Shown here piece after piece: positions 58,772-64,000 of a DNA stretch of 64,000 nt; position 1 is the stretch's first letter; each line of letters opens with the position of its first letter. The stretch comes from Salinarimonas chemoclinalis (GTDB lineage: Bacteria; Pseudomonadota; Alphaproteobacteria; Rhizobiales; Beijerinckiaceae). The notes beneath the pieces were generated by a model. It had not been told where the DNA came from and did not search any database. It saw nothing but the letters and a program-made list of their open reading frames with translations. The stretch is taken from NCBI RefSeq assembly GCF_041514305.1, contig NZ_JBGMWH010000009.1, forward strand, positions 62,001-126,000, in the 5' to 3' direction. The translations under genes were made by a program, and so were the position numbers.

Positions 58772-59340
58772 GGATCGGGTCTCCTGTCGCGCGCACGGGA
58801 ACAGGCTCGGCGCGCGCGCGTCAAGCGCGCGGCTGCGCACGTCCGGCGGCATGCATGGGCCCGCGTCCGCAAACTTGCCCAGGGTCGGCATCGTCCGATG
58901 CATTGTTGCGCGCGCTGTCGTCGCAGGGCAACGATCGTTCTCGAACGCCTCCAAAATGCACTTGTGCGGCGGGGCGAAATCTGGCAACGTCCGGCACAAC
59001 TAGGACAGCAAGGCTGTCCCATCCCGACGGCGCGCCGTCGGCCGGTCTCGAAGGCATTACTTTCTCGAAGGCGAGAACGACGATGAACGCCCGCGCCCCG
59101 CGCGACCGAGATCAGAAACCCGACGCCCGCGCGACGACGCGGGCGACGCGGGCGCGCCGCGGCTGAACCTCAGCCGCCGGTCGCCCGCCTGAGGTGCGGG
59201 CGCCCCCTCCCCCGGCTTCCGCGCCTCCACGTGACGAGCGGCCCGCCCGGCAGGTACGATCCGGGCGGCAGGGTTCCGCCGTATGGCGGGTGACGGCGAC
59301 GGGGCGCTGCGGCGGCCCCGGTCCGAGCGAGGATCGAACG
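58772..59340. other. 569-bp leader region upstream of gltB
   Basis: No confident gene. Two perfect hairpins stand next to each other: GGACAGC-AAG-GCTGTCC at 59003-59019 and CCGACGGCG/CGCCGTCGG at 59024-59041. A 10-bp direct repeat TCTCGAAGGC at 59046-59055 and 59063-59072 follows. A 27-codon Arg-rich open frame begins at ATG 59083 and ends at 59166. These could form a transcribed leader controlling gltB; the evidence is structural only. Confidence 0.45.

Positions 59341-64000
<4,660 letters not shown>

Overview
This is a GC-rich (roughly 70% G+C by eye) chromosomal segment of an alphaproteobacterium, most likely Hyphomicrobiales (Rhizobiales; Salinarimonas/Methylobacterium-like, an inference). 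The lineage is suggested by fliX, flaF, flbT and motC, which belong to the alphaproteobacterial type of flagellum. It is also suggested by a perfect CtrA-type TTAA-N7-TTAA site upstream of flbT and by a DUF6894-like protein. No database search was possible, so names rest on motifs and gene order.

Region 1 (1-9.9 kb): dnaA, a fold-back intergenic repeat, and a divergent kynureninase-like/tryptophan 2,3-dioxygenase pair. These are followed by a strikingly AT-rich single-gene island (about 4.28-6.20 kb) encoding an OLD-family ATPase/TOPRIM nuclease, a likely horizontally acquired phage-defence gene. Next come a thioesterase, a YciE/F ferritin-like protein, a two-cysteine ArsR regulator of the SqrR/BigR persulfide-sensor type, and an orphan NRPS condensation-like protein with a degenerate active site.

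Region 2 (9.9-31.4 kb): mostly housekeeping and envelope genes. They include tRNA-Glu, a CHCC zinc-finger protein, an FAD monooxygenase, a metallophosphoesterase, an NlpD-like factor, pcm, rlmJ, a GST, a FolM-like SDR, pgeF-midA-lgt, ubiK, a SWIM protein, gshA, yqgE, a DsbD-alpha-like protein, an ECF sigma locus, an MFS transporter, a universal stress protein, an ABC1 kinase and dksA.

Region 3 (31.6-57.7 kb): the flagellar region. fliX diverges from flgI-flgJ(rod-binding)-flgN-like-flaG-like. flaF, flbT and a flagellin gene are on the minus strand. Two glycosyltransferases, a GT2 and a GT60/Skp1-type GlcNAc-transferase, lie between two nearly 90% identical flagellin genes and look like a flagellin-glycosylation module. 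A tight minus-strand operon fliF-fliH-motB-motC-fliK-transglycosylase follows. An accessory patch (SemiSWEET, DUF3775, HAD hydrolase, RES-Xre toxin-antitoxin, BrnT-BrnA-GNAT) separates it from the plus-strand operon motA-fliM-DUF6468-fliN-fliG-flhB-hypothetical.

Region 4 (57.7-64 kb): a threonine aldolase, a 569-bp leader region with paired hairpins, and gltB (glutamate synthase large subunit), which runs off the window close to its C-terminus.
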